Of a stretch of 64,000 bases of DNA, positions 55,925-64,000 are shown piece after piece. A program made the translations under genes and the position numbers. The DNA comes from CALNYS01 sp942490855 (GTDB taxonomy: Bacteria > Planctomycetota > Phycisphaerae > Phycisphaerales > UBA1924). The notes beneath the pieces were generated by a model. The model was not told where the DNA came from and did no database searches. It was given only the letters and a program-made list of their open reading frames with translations. How positions within the stretch are numbered: the stretch's first letter is position 1; every line of letters starts with the position of its first letter. Location: positions 806,001-870,000 of the forward strand of contig CALNYS010000004.1 in assembly GCA_942490855.1 (NCBI GenBank). The letters run 5' to 3'.

Positions 55925-56614
55925 TTAGCCGGGGACGATCCAGCTGACTTCGGTGATTTCGGTGGCTTCGAGGTCGTCGAGGCCCTGGTACATGACGGTG
56001 ACCGTCACGCGAAGGGGGAAGTCGTCCACGCGGATGAACCCCGCGGAGACGCCGGCGCCTTCGTAGTCGTTGGCGTACACGATCGAGTAGTCGTTCGGGT
56101 CGATCTTCTCGACGTCGATGTACTGCGACCACCCGGCGAGCGGGGCGGCGGCGTTGTCCCAGGCCTGCGCCGGGATCACGTCGCCGAACGCGTCGATCGG
56201 CCCCGCGAACTGTCGCGTCACGGGCCCGGGCGGGTTGGGCGCGGTCCCGAAGAGGATGCCGTCGAAGTCGTCGACGTCGTCGAAGAGGAGGTAATCGTCC
56301 GCGTCGCCGGCCCCGTCGCCGTTGCCGTCGAACTCGTCGAGCTCGAAGCTCCAGCCGTGGAGGTCGCCGCTCGCCGGGTCGTAGTAGAGCCCGCCCGCGA
56401 GCGCGTCGTGCTTGGGCATCGAGGCGGTGAGCTCGCGGATCTCCGAGGCCATGAACATCGCCGAGGCGGTGTGCGTGGACCAGGCGTTCTTTGTCCGGAA
56501 CGCGGTGATCGCATCGATCATCGCGAGGACGCCGACGGCGAGAATCACCAGCGAGAGCGAGACCTCGATGAGGGTGAAGCCGCGTGGCGCAATGGATCGC
56601 GTAGTGGTCCGCAT
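55925..56614 (-). CDS. PilV-like minor pseudopilin
   Basis: 229 residues from MRTTTRSIAPRGFTLIEVSL, chosen because GGAGGAG precedes ATG 56614; an in-frame ATG at 56653 has no such site. Classical prepilin motif PRGFTLIEVSLSLVILAVGV with Glu at +5. The globular part carries an Asp-rich stretch (DEFDGNGDGAGDADDYLLFD). Such PilV/GspI proteins prime pilus or pseudopilus assembly. Operon member between pilC and the large PilX-like gene. Confidence 0.9.
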   Translation of the reverse strand: MRTTTRSIAPRGFTLIEVSLSLVILAVGVLAMIDAITAFRTKNAWSTHTASAMFMASEIRELTASMPKHDALAGGLYYDPASGDLHGWSFELDEFDGNGDGAGDADDYLLFDDVDDFDGILFGTAPNPPGPVTRQFAGPIDAFGDVIPAQAWDNAAAPLAGWSQYIDVEKIDPNDYSIVYANDYEGAGVSAGFIRVDDFPLRVTVTVMYQGLDDLEATEITEVSWIVPG

Positions 56615-56665
56615 GGCTCCTCCGTCGGGCGCCCGCTCGGGCGACTCCGACATCGAAAGCTTCGG

Positions 56666-57889
56666 TTACCCGACGATCTGGCTCATCTTGAAGATGGGAA
56701 GAATGATCGCCATTGCGATGAACCCGACGATTGAACCCATCACGATGATCATGATGGGCTCGATCATTCCGGTAACCGCCTTCACCGCCGAGCGCAGCTG
56801 CGACGCGTAGTACTCGGAGATCTCTAGCAGGACCTCGCCGAGCTTACCGGACTCCTCGCCAGCGCCGATCATCTGGACCACGGCGCGGGGCAGGAGCTTC
56901 GTGTGCGCGAGCGGCTGCGCGATCTTCTTGCCCTCTTTCACGGCGCCGAACACCGTCAGCCACAGCTTCTTGTAGAGGCGGTTGCCGGAGATGTCGCCCG
57001 TGATGGCGATCGTGTCGAGCATGGGGACGCCCGCGTTGATCAGCTCGCCCATGGTGTTCAGCGACCGGCTGATGTACAGCGATCGGAACATGGTCTTGAC
57101 GATCGGGACCGTCAGCTTCACGCGGTCGAACCAGTACCCGCCCACCTCGGTCTTGAGGAAGAAGAACAGGCCGACCCCGCCCGCCACGGCGGCGCCGACG
57201 ATCAGCATCCACTGGTCCACCATGAAGTCGGAGAGCGCGAGCAGGAACTTCGTCTGGGGCGGGAGCGCGTGCTCCTTGCCCTTAAAGACGCCCGCGAACT
57301 TCGGGAGCACGAACGTCAGCAGGAACGCGGTGACGCCGACAGCCAGCGTGCCGATGATGCCCGGGTAGATCATCGCGCCGACGACCATCTTGCGCGTCTC
57401 GATCGACTGCGCGAGGTTCGAGGCGATGCGGTCGAGCATCTTGCCGAACGAGCCCGAGACCTCCGACGCGCGCACCATGTTGATGTACAGCGGGGAGAAG
57501 AGCTTCGGGTGCTTCGCGAGCGCGTCAGAGAACTGGCGCCCCGACTCCACGTCCGACTTGAGCCCGGTGATGATCTTGCGGAAGCCGGGGTGCTGGGTCT
57601 GCTCGGCGATGCCTTCGAGCGCGGCGCGCAGGCTGATGCCCGCGCGGATCATCACCGCGAGCTGGGTCGTGAAATCCAGCACGTGTTTCGTCGAGGGCTT
57701 GGAGCTCCCGACGTTGTTGAGCTTCGCGATCAGCCCGCTCGCGGACCGCCCGTTGACCGGGCGGATGTCCATAACGTGGGCGCCCTGCCCGCGAAGCATG
57801 TTCGCGGCGGCCTCGAGCGTCTGCGCGCTGAGCACCCCGACGGTCACCTGACCGGCGGACGTGCGCACCTGGTAGCGGTAGGCGGGCAT
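56666..57889 (-). CDS. pilC: Type IV pilus / type II secretion inner-membrane platform protein PilC/GspF
   Basis: 407 residues. MPAYRYQVRTSAGQVTVG opens the N-terminal domain; two GspF domains follow, each with helical cytoplasmic part and membrane helices: FTTQLAVMIRAGISLRAALE with IYPGIIGTLAVGVTAFLLTF, and YISRSLNTMGELINAGVPML with IEPIMIIVMGSIVGFIAMAI. The platform connects the cytoplasmic motor ATPase to the pilus. It follows pilT by 30 bp on the same strand. Confidence 0.95.
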   Translation of the reverse strand: MPAYRYQVRTSAGQVTVGVLSAQTLEAAANMLRGQGAHVMDIRPVNGRSASGLIAKLNNVGSSKPSTKHVLDFTTQLAVMIRAGISLRAALEGIAEQTQHPGFRKIITGLKSDVESGRQFSDALAKHPKLFSPLYINMVRASEVSGSFGKMLDRIASNLAQSIETRKMVVGAMIYPGIIGTLAVGVTAFLLTFVLPKFAGVFKGKEHALPPQTKFLLALSDFMVDQWMLIVGAAVAGGVGLFFFLKTEVGGYWFDRVKLTVPIVKTMFRSLYISRSLNTMGELINAGVPMLDTIAITGDISGNRLYKKLWLTVFGAVKEGKKIAQPLAHTKLLPRAVVQMIGAGEESGKLGEVLLEISEYYASQLRSAVKAVTGMIEPIMIIVMGSIVGFIAMAIILPIFKMSQIVG

Positions 57890-57919
57890 ACGCGGGGCAC
57901 TCCTTCGGGGAAACGGGCG

Positions 57920-58975
57920 TTAGGCCGCGAGCTGGCGCTCGAGCTTCTCGGGGTAGGCGGCCTGAGCGATCGCGTCTTCGCGGCTGATCATGCCGTTGAA
58001 GTAGAGCTCGCCGATGGACGCATCGAGGCTCTGCATGCCCATGGCGCGGTTGGTTTCGATGACGTTGGGGATCTCGAAGCTGCGCGCCTCACGGACGATG
58101 TTCCGCACCGCGGGCGTGCACAGCAGGATCTCGACCGCCGGGCACATGCCGGGCTTGTCGATCCGCGAGAACAGCGTCTGGGACACCACTGCCTGGAGCG
58201 TGTTCGAGAGCATGGCGCGGATCTGGTTCTGCTGGTCCGCGGGGTACATATCAATGATGCGCTCGACCGTCTGCGACGCGTTGACCGTGTGGAGCGTGGA
58301 GAGCACCAGGTGCCCGGTCTCGGCCGCGGTGATCGCCAGCGCCGTCGTTTCGAGGTCTCGCATCTCACCGACCAGCACGATGTCCGGGTCCTGACGCAGC
58401 GCGTGCTTGAGGCCCGAGGCGAAGCTGGGCATGTCCTGCCCGAGCTCGCGCTGCTGGATCAGCGATTGGTTCGACTCGAAGGTGTACTCGACGGGGTCCT
58501 CGAGCGTGATGATGTGCTTGCGGTAGCGCTCGTTCATCGCCTGGATCATCGCCGCGAGCGTCGTGGACTTGCCCGAGCCCGTGTCGCCCGTCACCAGCAC
58601 CAGCCCGCGGGGCAGGTAGGTCAGGCGGGTGATCACCTCGGGGAGGTTCAGCGCCGCGAGATCCGGGACCGTCGTCTTGATCGCACGCATGGAGAGCGCG
58701 ATCGAGCCGCGCTGCATGTGAGCGTTGACGCGGTAGCGCCCCAGCTCCTTGATCCCGTACGAGAAGTCCGCGTCCAGCTGGCGGGCGAAGATGTCCTGCA
58801 CGCCCTGGACCGCGATCGACGTGAACATCGCCTCGGCCGTCTCGGGGGTGACGACGGGGAAGTCCATGGGCATCATCACCGTGTGGATGCGCATCATCGG
58901 CGGGTGTCCCGCGACGACATGGATGTCAGAGGCGTCGTGCTCAGCCGCGAAACGGAGGATCTGATCGATATTCAT
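57920..58975 (-). CDS. pilT: PilT-type twitching motility / retraction ATPase
   Basis: 351 residues from MNIDQILRFAAEHDASDIHV (58975). Walker A GDTGSGKST (130-138), Asp box HIITLEDPVEYTF, Walker B PDIVLVGEMRDLET and His box LVLSTLHTVNASQTVERIID are intact. The short N-terminal domain and lack of the PilB/GspE zinc-binding C-C motif favour PilT (disassembly motor). First gene of the operon; no PilB extension ATPase, PilA or secretin is in the window. Confidence 0.95.
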   Translation of the reverse strand: MNIDQILRFAAEHDASDIHVVAGHPPMMRIHTVMMPMDFPVVTPETAEAMFTSIAVQGVQDIFARQLDADFSYGIKELGRYRVNAHMQRGSIALSMRAIKTTVPDLAALNLPEVITRLTYLPRGLVLVTGDTGSGKSTTLAAMIQAMNERYRKHIITLEDPVEYTFESNQSLIQQRELGQDMPSFASGLKHALRQDPDIVLVGEMRDLETTALAITAAETGHLVLSTLHTVNASQTVERIIDMYPADQQNQIRAMLSNTLQAVVSQTLFSRIDKPGMCPAVEILLCTPAVRNIVREARSFEIPNVIETNRAMGMQSLDASIGELYFNGMISREDAIAQAAYPEKLERQLAA

Positions 58976-59210
58976 GGCGTGACGGGCTCCCTCGGCGCGG
59001 CGTGGCGCGGTTCGGCGGTTGGGGTATCGGCGCGAAGGGGGGAGGGGATGACCGCCTGGGCATCCTCGGGGCACATCGGGAGGGGGCGCGGCGATGAAAA
59101 GTCGCTCTGTGCCGACTGTTAGGGTTGTGGAACACCGCCAGACCCGGTAAGGTGCTCCCGCTCCCGGGCTACCGCCGCTGCCCAGGGAGCGGAGTCAACG
59201 CCCCCGCGCT

Positions 59211-59660
59211 ATGTATGCCGCGGGGGCCGCAACAAGGTCGAACACAACTGTGTCATACGAGAACCGCTCGGGGGACGCTGCGCCGCATGAGGCACAGCGG
59301 ACGGGGTGTTCAGGAGACGCCGGGGACCACGGTCGCTGCAGCTTCTGTCTGACAGAAGATGAGCGCGAGTTCCTGGAAGACTCACTGGGGGGGCTCACGC
59401 CGCGGGAACGCGACGTGACCTTCGCCGTGTGCAAGGGGGGCGATCACGAACACGTGGCCGCGTCCCTCTGCATCGCGGTGCCAACCCTCCGGACGCATCT
59501 GATGCGCATCCATCAAAAGATCGGGGCCGAAAACAAATCCGACATCGTTCGGTTTGTGTCGGCCCGGCTTGTGGAAGCCTATCGGACCCGCGATCCGGTG
59601 CTGACCAAGAGCGATAAGGCACTGACTTCCAGTGCTTTAAGCTCCAAGCGATCAGCCTGA
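59211..59660 (+). CDS. LuxR/GerE-type helix-turn-helix regulator
   Basis: 149 residues. The N-terminal ~55 residues are unstructured-looking, without a receiver or autoinducer domain. The GerE domain is at about 62-125: LTPRERDVTFAVCKGG, VAASLCIAVPTLRTHLMRIH as the recognition helix region, and QKIGAENKSDIVRFV. It is divergent from pilT over 235 bp and points toward the giant exoprotein, so it may regulate either; this is inference from position only. An earlier start upstream cannot be excluded, and ATG 59211 has no strong ribosome binding site. Confidence 0.8.
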   Translation: MYAAGAATRSNTTVSYENRSGDAAPHEAQRTGCSGDAGDHGRCSFCLTEDEREFLEDSLGGLTPRERDVTFAVCKGGDHEHVAASLCIAVPTLRTHLMRIHQKIGAENKSDIVRFVSARLVEAYRTRDPVLTKSDKALTSSALSSKRSA

Positions 59661-59983
59661 CATCAGGGCTTCCGGCCGATAAATCATCGTTTTCGATGAC
59701 GAAATCGCCAAACAAACGGGCATAATGCTCGCGGAAGTTTGTAAACACTCATAAGCTACCCAGCCGATGAGTCCCCTTAGCCGGAAGGTCCGCGCAGGTT
59801 GTCTGTGAGGTCTTTTCCGTCGCCGCCCGCGTTTGGGCGGACACGCGAACGCGCCGTTCTCGGGCGTCCGCACGCAGGAGCCAACAGGGCGCCCAACGGG
59901 GCGTCGGCACAGTTCAGACAGACCCGAAGAACGGGCGAAGGCACGAGCCGGACCCCGAAGCATCAGTGGAGACGAAAGGAACC
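59661..59983. other. Leader of the giant secreted protein gene
   Basis: 323 bp without a gene. A perfect palindrome TCATCG-TTTT-CGATGA lies at 59684-59699, soon after the LuxR gene stop. The following 100 bases are AT-richer and are the likeliest promoter site. The ATG at 59984 has GAAAGGA before it. No known riboswitch pattern is recognised. Confidence 0.5.
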
Positions 59984-62900
59984 ATGACTATGAGGCGTTA
60001 CTTTACTGCGGGCGTTATTACCGCCCTCACGCTTGCGGCCGGTACGGCGCAGGCACAGATCGACATTATCCAGCCGGTGATCGGCAACGAAGAGTTTGCT
60101 GGCCAGACCACCCGCTTGACGCTTGACGTTGACGCTGGTCTCGCCGGAGCCGAGATGGTCGATGGCGACGCTCTCGTGTTCGAGGCGAGCCTCATCGATG
60201 CCGACGGCAACGAGGTGTTCACTGGCACGGCGACCGTGGTTGGTGGTCCGATCAACTATGTGGATGCGGCCGGCAACGCTGGCATCCAGGTTGATCTGAG
60301 CCTCACGAGCGGCGCTATCAACGCGAGCTCGGTTGTTGGTATCCGGATGAAGGTCCGCACCGCTGCCGGCGACGGCAACTTCCTGCTCGCTCCTCGTGAC
60401 GCGGCGGATGAGGCCAACGATGAGGTCCTGGCCTCCTCGCCCACCACGGCTACGCCTTCGCTCATCAACGTCTTCATCAGCACCGACGGGATGAACGCGT
60501 TCCTCGAGTTCGACGAGCCCCTCAACGTCGGCGCCGGTGGCAACGACGACAACCAGACGGTCCTCGCCGCGATCGACGGCACCGACCTTCAGATCGACAC
60601 GTCGAACAACTTCGACGGCACCGAAGGCAGCCCCGTTGGTCTTTCCAACCCGGCGTTCCTCGGCACGTCCAACACGTTCCTGAGCTTCGACCGCAACGAC
60701 GCGACGTCGGACCTCAACGTCAACTCGTGGATCCGCCCGAACTACGACAACGCCGGGACCCCGGTCGCGCAGCACCAGATCATGTCGATCGTGGGCTACC
60801 TCGCGGACAACACCGCCATCCAGGCGGTCGCCCAGTCGGCCCTGACCATCACCTCGGTCGAGGCCCTCGCCGCGGTGAACTCCAACTCTGGCGCCAACGC
60901 CATGGTTGTCCGCGTCAACTACAACCTTCCCCTCGACGCCGCCGACCTCGGCGACGACGCCTTCTACGGCGACGCCCTCCAGCTCAACGCTGGCGGCGAC
61001 TCCAACCTTGACATCACCGCGATCGGCGCGGACCCGGACAACTCCAACGCTGTCCTCCTGACGATCACCGCGGGCGCGAATGACTCCATTCTTACCAACG
61101 CCCTCAACGGCAACGACGGTCTCGCGCTCACGCTCGACACCGACACCGACGCCGGCGACGTGCCCTCCTCGATCTTCACCGCCGACGACTACGCGACGGA
61201 CCAGAGCATCGAGCTCACCGACGCCATCGCCCCGGTCCTCGACGGCGACCCGTACTTCAAGGATTCCGACGGCGACGGCGTGCAGGACGGGGTCATCCTC
61301 GTCTTCTCCGAGTCCCTCGCCAGCTCCAGCGCCAGCGACACGGGCATCGTCCTGACGCGCAACGCCGGCGTCACCCTGAACCCCATCGGCATGATTGACC
61401 CCGTCACCGGCGTCATGACCAGCTACGACACCGTCGCCAGCGACGACGCCGACGACGACATCATCGACATCACCGGTGTCGAGCTCATGTCCTTCGACGC
61501 CGACCAGGACGGCGAGATCTCGGACCTCGAGACCAACAACGCCATCTGCCTCAGCTTCGACCCGACGCAGGACTTCGGCGTCGTGGGCGGCGGCTGGGAC
61601 AACGATGACGAGACCACCGCCGGCACCGGCGACGGTCCCGGCACCGGCGACGACGGCGCCGTCAACGTCACGGTTGACGCCGACGACTCCGACATCGAAG
61701 ACGCCAACGGCGTGGGCATCGACACCGATCCCGACACCGACGATTCCGACGACATCGACGAGGACACCACGAACGACTTCGCGGCCCCCGTCGCCATCAA
61801 CTCGTCCTACCGCTCCGGCGATAACTTCAACGGCGCCGACTTCGACACGTTCGTCGAGACCGACGGCAACGTCGGCGATGACGACGACAACAACGTCTTC
61901 TACGCCGTCTTCTCCGAGGCGCTCGACACCTTCGCCGCCCGCGGCGGCCCGGAAGACCTCACCCGCATCTCGTGGGGCTCCGGCGCCAACGATCGTTTCG
62001 CCAACGGCAACAACTTCGACTTCATCGGCGTTGATGACAACATCCTCGTGATCGAGGACTCCAACGCCCGCGGCTTCGCCCCCGGCGACACCGTGCTCTT
62101 CAGCGACGGCGTCGGCATCGGCGACAACGATGACAACCAGATCCTTGGTTCCTTCGCTGCCCCCGACGCGACCCCGCCCTTCGTTGCCCTCCAGACGGAC
62201 ATCAACGGCAACGACGTGCTCAGCGCGTTCCTCTTTGACACCTCCGACCCCGCCGACGGTTTCGCCGACGAGGTCCGCCTCTTCACCGGCGCCCCCGTCG
62301 ATCCCGCGACCGTCCTCCTGGGCGACTTCTCCTACAGCGGCGGCGAGGACTTCGACTCGGTCGCCGTCAACGCCTCCGGGCAGCAGATCACCCTGACCTT
62401 CCCGTCCGGGTCCCAGCTCCCCCTGGCCAACAACATCACCGTCAGCTACACCGCCCCCGCCAACAACGATGACATGGACTCCCAGATCATCGCCGGCACC
62501 GGCGGCAACTCGGTCTTCCCGGGTCTGACCAGCAACATCACCGCTCGCGAGTTCCCGACCCCCGACGTCGACACCGACGATCTCGCGGTCATGGACATCC
62601 GCGGCGACATCACCATGGGCGGCAACCCCATCGGCGTCGGCGCCAAGGTCTACGGCTTCGTCGCCGTGCCCACGCCCAAGATGATCTCCGGCGTGATCAA
62701 CGGCATCGACTTCTGGACCGATGACAGCGACAGCCTCGAGGCCTTCTGGGACTTCATCTACGGCTTCGAGAGCCACCTCTACTTCTTCGATAACGATGGC
62801 GAACTCTGGTTCGACAACGACTACGAGGACTACTCCGACGACAACTACGCCATCTACGATGTCTCGGTCAACGCCGCCAACCTCAGCAGCGTGACCTTCA

Positions 62901-64000
62901 CCGCTCGCGGTCGCAGCTACACCGAAGGCGACTCCGTCCCCCAGACGAACCTGACCCTCACCAGCGGTCGCGTCACCATGGGCTGGGACGTCCTCCGCTC
63001 CAACAACGGCACCATCACCTCTCTCAAGGAGTCCGGCTTCGAGGTCGACGGCGACGCCATCGCGTCCCGCGCGGTGGTCTCCGGCGCCGACGGCGCGTAC
63101 GCCATGCACCTCTCCGCCCCGATCACCCAGTTCTACAGCTCCTTCGGGACCGCTGGCTGGCCCGTGATCCTGGTCGTCGAGGAAGCCACCGGCACGCGCT
63201 ACCCCGCCACTTCCATCCACAACGCCGTCGACAACGAGGGCACCCTCTTCTTCCGTCCGCTCCAGCGCAACACGGACCCCAACGACGACAACGCCCGCAC
63301 CCGCGTGGGCAGCACCAACAGCGGTTCCAACCTCGTCTTCGACATCAACCTCGATAACGTCGGCATGGAATACCTCTACGAGGGCTGGAGCCTCCTGCCC
63401 TTCAACCGCGTCTCGGGCTTCGCTCCGACCGCGGGCAACATCCCCACGCTTCCGGCGATCCAGGGTTCTGACAACTCCAACGTTGTCGTGAACAACACCC
63501 TGCCCCTGACGCGCTCCTTCAACCAGTTCTGCTTCTTCGAGGACGCCAACGGCGACGGCATGTGGACCTCGGCTGACGACGCCGACTTCTTCGATTCGCT
63601 CTTCGTCGACGTGAACTGCTTCGAGCACATGCGCTTCACCATGACCAACCGTGGCGTGAACGTCGGCAGCGGTGTCGGCGCCTTCATCGGCGGCTACGGC
63701 GCCGGCTTCTTCAACGGTCACTTCAGCAACATCGGTGTCTTCCAGTTCGGCGCCATGGGCACGGCCACCGAGATCTTCTCGGGGACCTTCTCCAGCACCA
63801 CCACGCTGGGCTGGGCCATCGTCACGGCTCCCGAGTCGTCCGATGACCCCACCGCGTTCCTCAACACCAACGACGCTGACTTCATGATCGAGTTCAACCG
63901 AATCTCGAACGGCGAAGTCGACGTCAACACGCAGGGCAACGAGACCGACAACATCAACGATGTCGTCGAGATCAACGCCGGCCAGGCGTACTTCATCAGC
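59984..64000 (+). CDS. Giant Asp-rich secreted protein with Ig-like segments (3' truncated by window)
   Basis: At least 1,339 residues; the frame is open to the right edge. Signal peptide MTMRRYFTAGVITALTLAAG followed by TAQAQ. The mature protein is very acidic. It has repeating units that start like SbsA-type bacterial Ig domains: INVFISTDGMNAFLEFDEPL (near 160), DSDGDGVQDGVILVFSESLA (near 427) and DDDNNVFYAVFSEALDTF (near 630). Between these lie Ca-binding-like Asp strings (DTDPDTDDSDDIDEDTTND). Towards the end it is aromatic and less repetitive (EYLYEGWSLLPFNRVSGF). Probable surface layer or secreted structural/adhesive protein. Its length and C-terminal sorting signal cannot be seen. Confidence 0.88.
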   Translation, partial: MTMRRYFTAGVITALTLAAGTAQAQIDIIQPVIGNEEFAGQTTRLTLDVDAGLAGAEMVDGDALVFEASLIDADGNEVFTGTATVVGGPINYVDAAGNAGIQVDLSLTSGAINASSVVGIRMKVRTAAGDGNFLLAPRDAADEANDEVLASSPTTATPSLINVFISTDGMNAFLEFDEPLNVGAGGNDDNQTVLAAIDGTDLQIDTSNNFDGTEGSPVGLSNPAFLGTSNTFLSFDRNDATSDLNVNSWIRPNYDNAGTPVAQHQIMSIVGYLADNTAIQAVAQSALTITSVEALAAVNSNSGANAMVVRVNYNLPLDAADLGDDAFYGDALQLNAGGDSNLDITAIGADPDNSNAVLLTITAGANDSILTNALNGNDGLALTLDTDTDAGDVPSSIFTADDYATDQSIELTDAIAPVLDGDPYFKDSDGDGVQDGVILVFSESLASSSASDTGIVLTRNAGVTLNPIGMIDPVTGVMTSYDTVASDDADDDIIDITGVELMSFDADQDGEISDLETNNAICLSFDPTQDFGVVGGGWDNDDETTAGTGDGPGTGDDGAVNVTVDADDSDIEDANGVGIDTDPDTDDSDDIDEDTTNDFAAPVAINSSYRSGDNFNGADFDTFVETDGNVGDDDDNNVFYAVFSEALDTFAARGGPEDLTRISWGSGANDRFANGNNFDFIGVDDNILVIEDSNARGFAPGDTVLFSDGVGIGDNDDNQILGSFAAPDATPPFVALQTDINGNDVLSAFLFDTSDPADGFADEVRLFTGAPVDPATVLLGDFSYSGGEDFDSVAVNASGQQITLTFPSGSQLPLANNITVSYTAPANNDDMDSQIIAGTGGNSVFPGLTSNITAREFPTPDVDTDDLAVMDIRGDITMGGNPIGVGAKVYGFVAVPTPKMISGVINGIDFWTDDSDSLEAFWDFIYGFESHLYFFDNDGELWFDNDYEDYSDDNYAIYDVSVNAANLSSVTFTARGRSYTEGDSVPQTNLTLTSGRVTMGWDVLRSNNGTITSLKESGFEVDGDAIASRAVVSGADGAYAMHLSAPITQFYSSFGTAGWPVILVVEEATGTRYPATSIHNAVDNEGTLFFRPLQRNTDPNDDNARTRVGSTNSGSNLVFDINLDNVGMEYLYEGWSLLPFNRVSGFAPTAGNIPTLPAIQGSDNSNVVVNNTLPLTRSFNQFCFFEDANGDGMWTSADDADFFDSLFVDVNCFEHMRFTMTNRGVNVGSGVGAFIGGYGAGFFNGHFSNIGVFQFGAMGTATEIFSGTFSSTTTLGWAIVTAPESSDDPTAFLNTNDADFMIEFNRISNGEVDVNTQGNETDNINDVVEINAGQAYFIS

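Noticed and set aside
53053..55947. Plus-strand open frame of about 960 codons opposite the pilus genes
   Set aside because: Opposite strand holds the prepilin-like genes with start sites and operon order; this frame has R/V/D/H-rich nonsense-like composition.
59963..63721. Long minus-strand open frame (over 1,200 codons) opposite the giant exoprotein
   Set aside because: It encodes low-complexity V/G/D/E/A sequence without a recognisable domain; the plus strand has a signal peptide, ribosome binding site and Ig-like motifs. The open frame is a codon-bias shadow.

Overview
This 64 kb window is GC-rich, densely coding chromosomal DNA that looks like a member of the Planctomycetota, most likely class Phycisphaerae. 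Three sequence traits point there. A secreted protein ends in a PEP-CTERM-like tail (VPAPGAAALFGLGG followed by AAARRRR). Two secreted proteins end in dockerin-like double repeats of the type PADLDGSGAVDSTDLAILLA. Large Asp-rich secreted proteins are also present. Taxonomy is inferred from these traits only; there is no rRNA gene here.

Layout. 0-5.7 kb: end of a DsbD-like secreted or membrane protein, an AT-rich broken gene, an orphan MoxR ATPase, an Mrp/ApbC-type ATPase and a phosphofructokinase. 5.7-14.3 kb: a ClpP-class protease-like protein, carB, an acyltransferase, ruvA with a coupled 65-residue ORF, and an MlaD/MlaF lipid-transport pair. 14.3-20.8 kb: an ALDH7-type dehydrogenase, a P1B-4-type metal ATPase, an isolated NuoG-like iron-sulfur subunit and a TPR protein. 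20.8-24.2 kb: a tightly overlapped hisS / LOG-family / amidinohydrolase operon, converging on a DUF378-like protein. 24.3-29.8 kb: tmRNA, ispD, a small-helical-protein/nucleotidyltransferase pair, a branched-chain aminotransferase and an Hsp70. 29.8-35.7 kb: a LON-substrate-domain protein, a YhaM-like nuclease, rarA and glmS. 35.7-38.2 kb: a repeat-rich gap, a dockerin-like secreted protein and crcB. 38.2-39.3 kb: rpsL and rpsG with a good terminator. 39.3-42.9 kb: two paralogous flavin-dependent halogenase-like enzymes. 43-52.5 kb: a PEP-CTERM-like protein, tsaC/tolC, an SH3-like protein, a frameshifted AraC regulator, a serine hydrolase, tRNA-Ala(UGC), a repeat-propeller dockerin protein and a phosphatase lipoprotein. 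52.5-59 kb: a type IV pilus / type II secretion-like operon (pilT, pilC, three pseudopilin-like proteins). From 59.98 kb an Asp-rich secreted protein of at least 1,339 residues runs off the right edge.

Most housekeeping functions are ordinary. The most unusual signal is an ~85-base element present twice (31936-32020 and 35902-35984). It folds into a perfect cloverleaf with no unpaired junction bases and shows a compensatory base-pair change between copies. Both copies lie between convergent genes and near CT-rich palindromes. Other points worth following are the tandem halogenase-like pair, a natural Arg at the S12 position where K-to-R gives streptomycin resistance, an Mrp protein with its CxxC in the wrong domain, and two broken genes.
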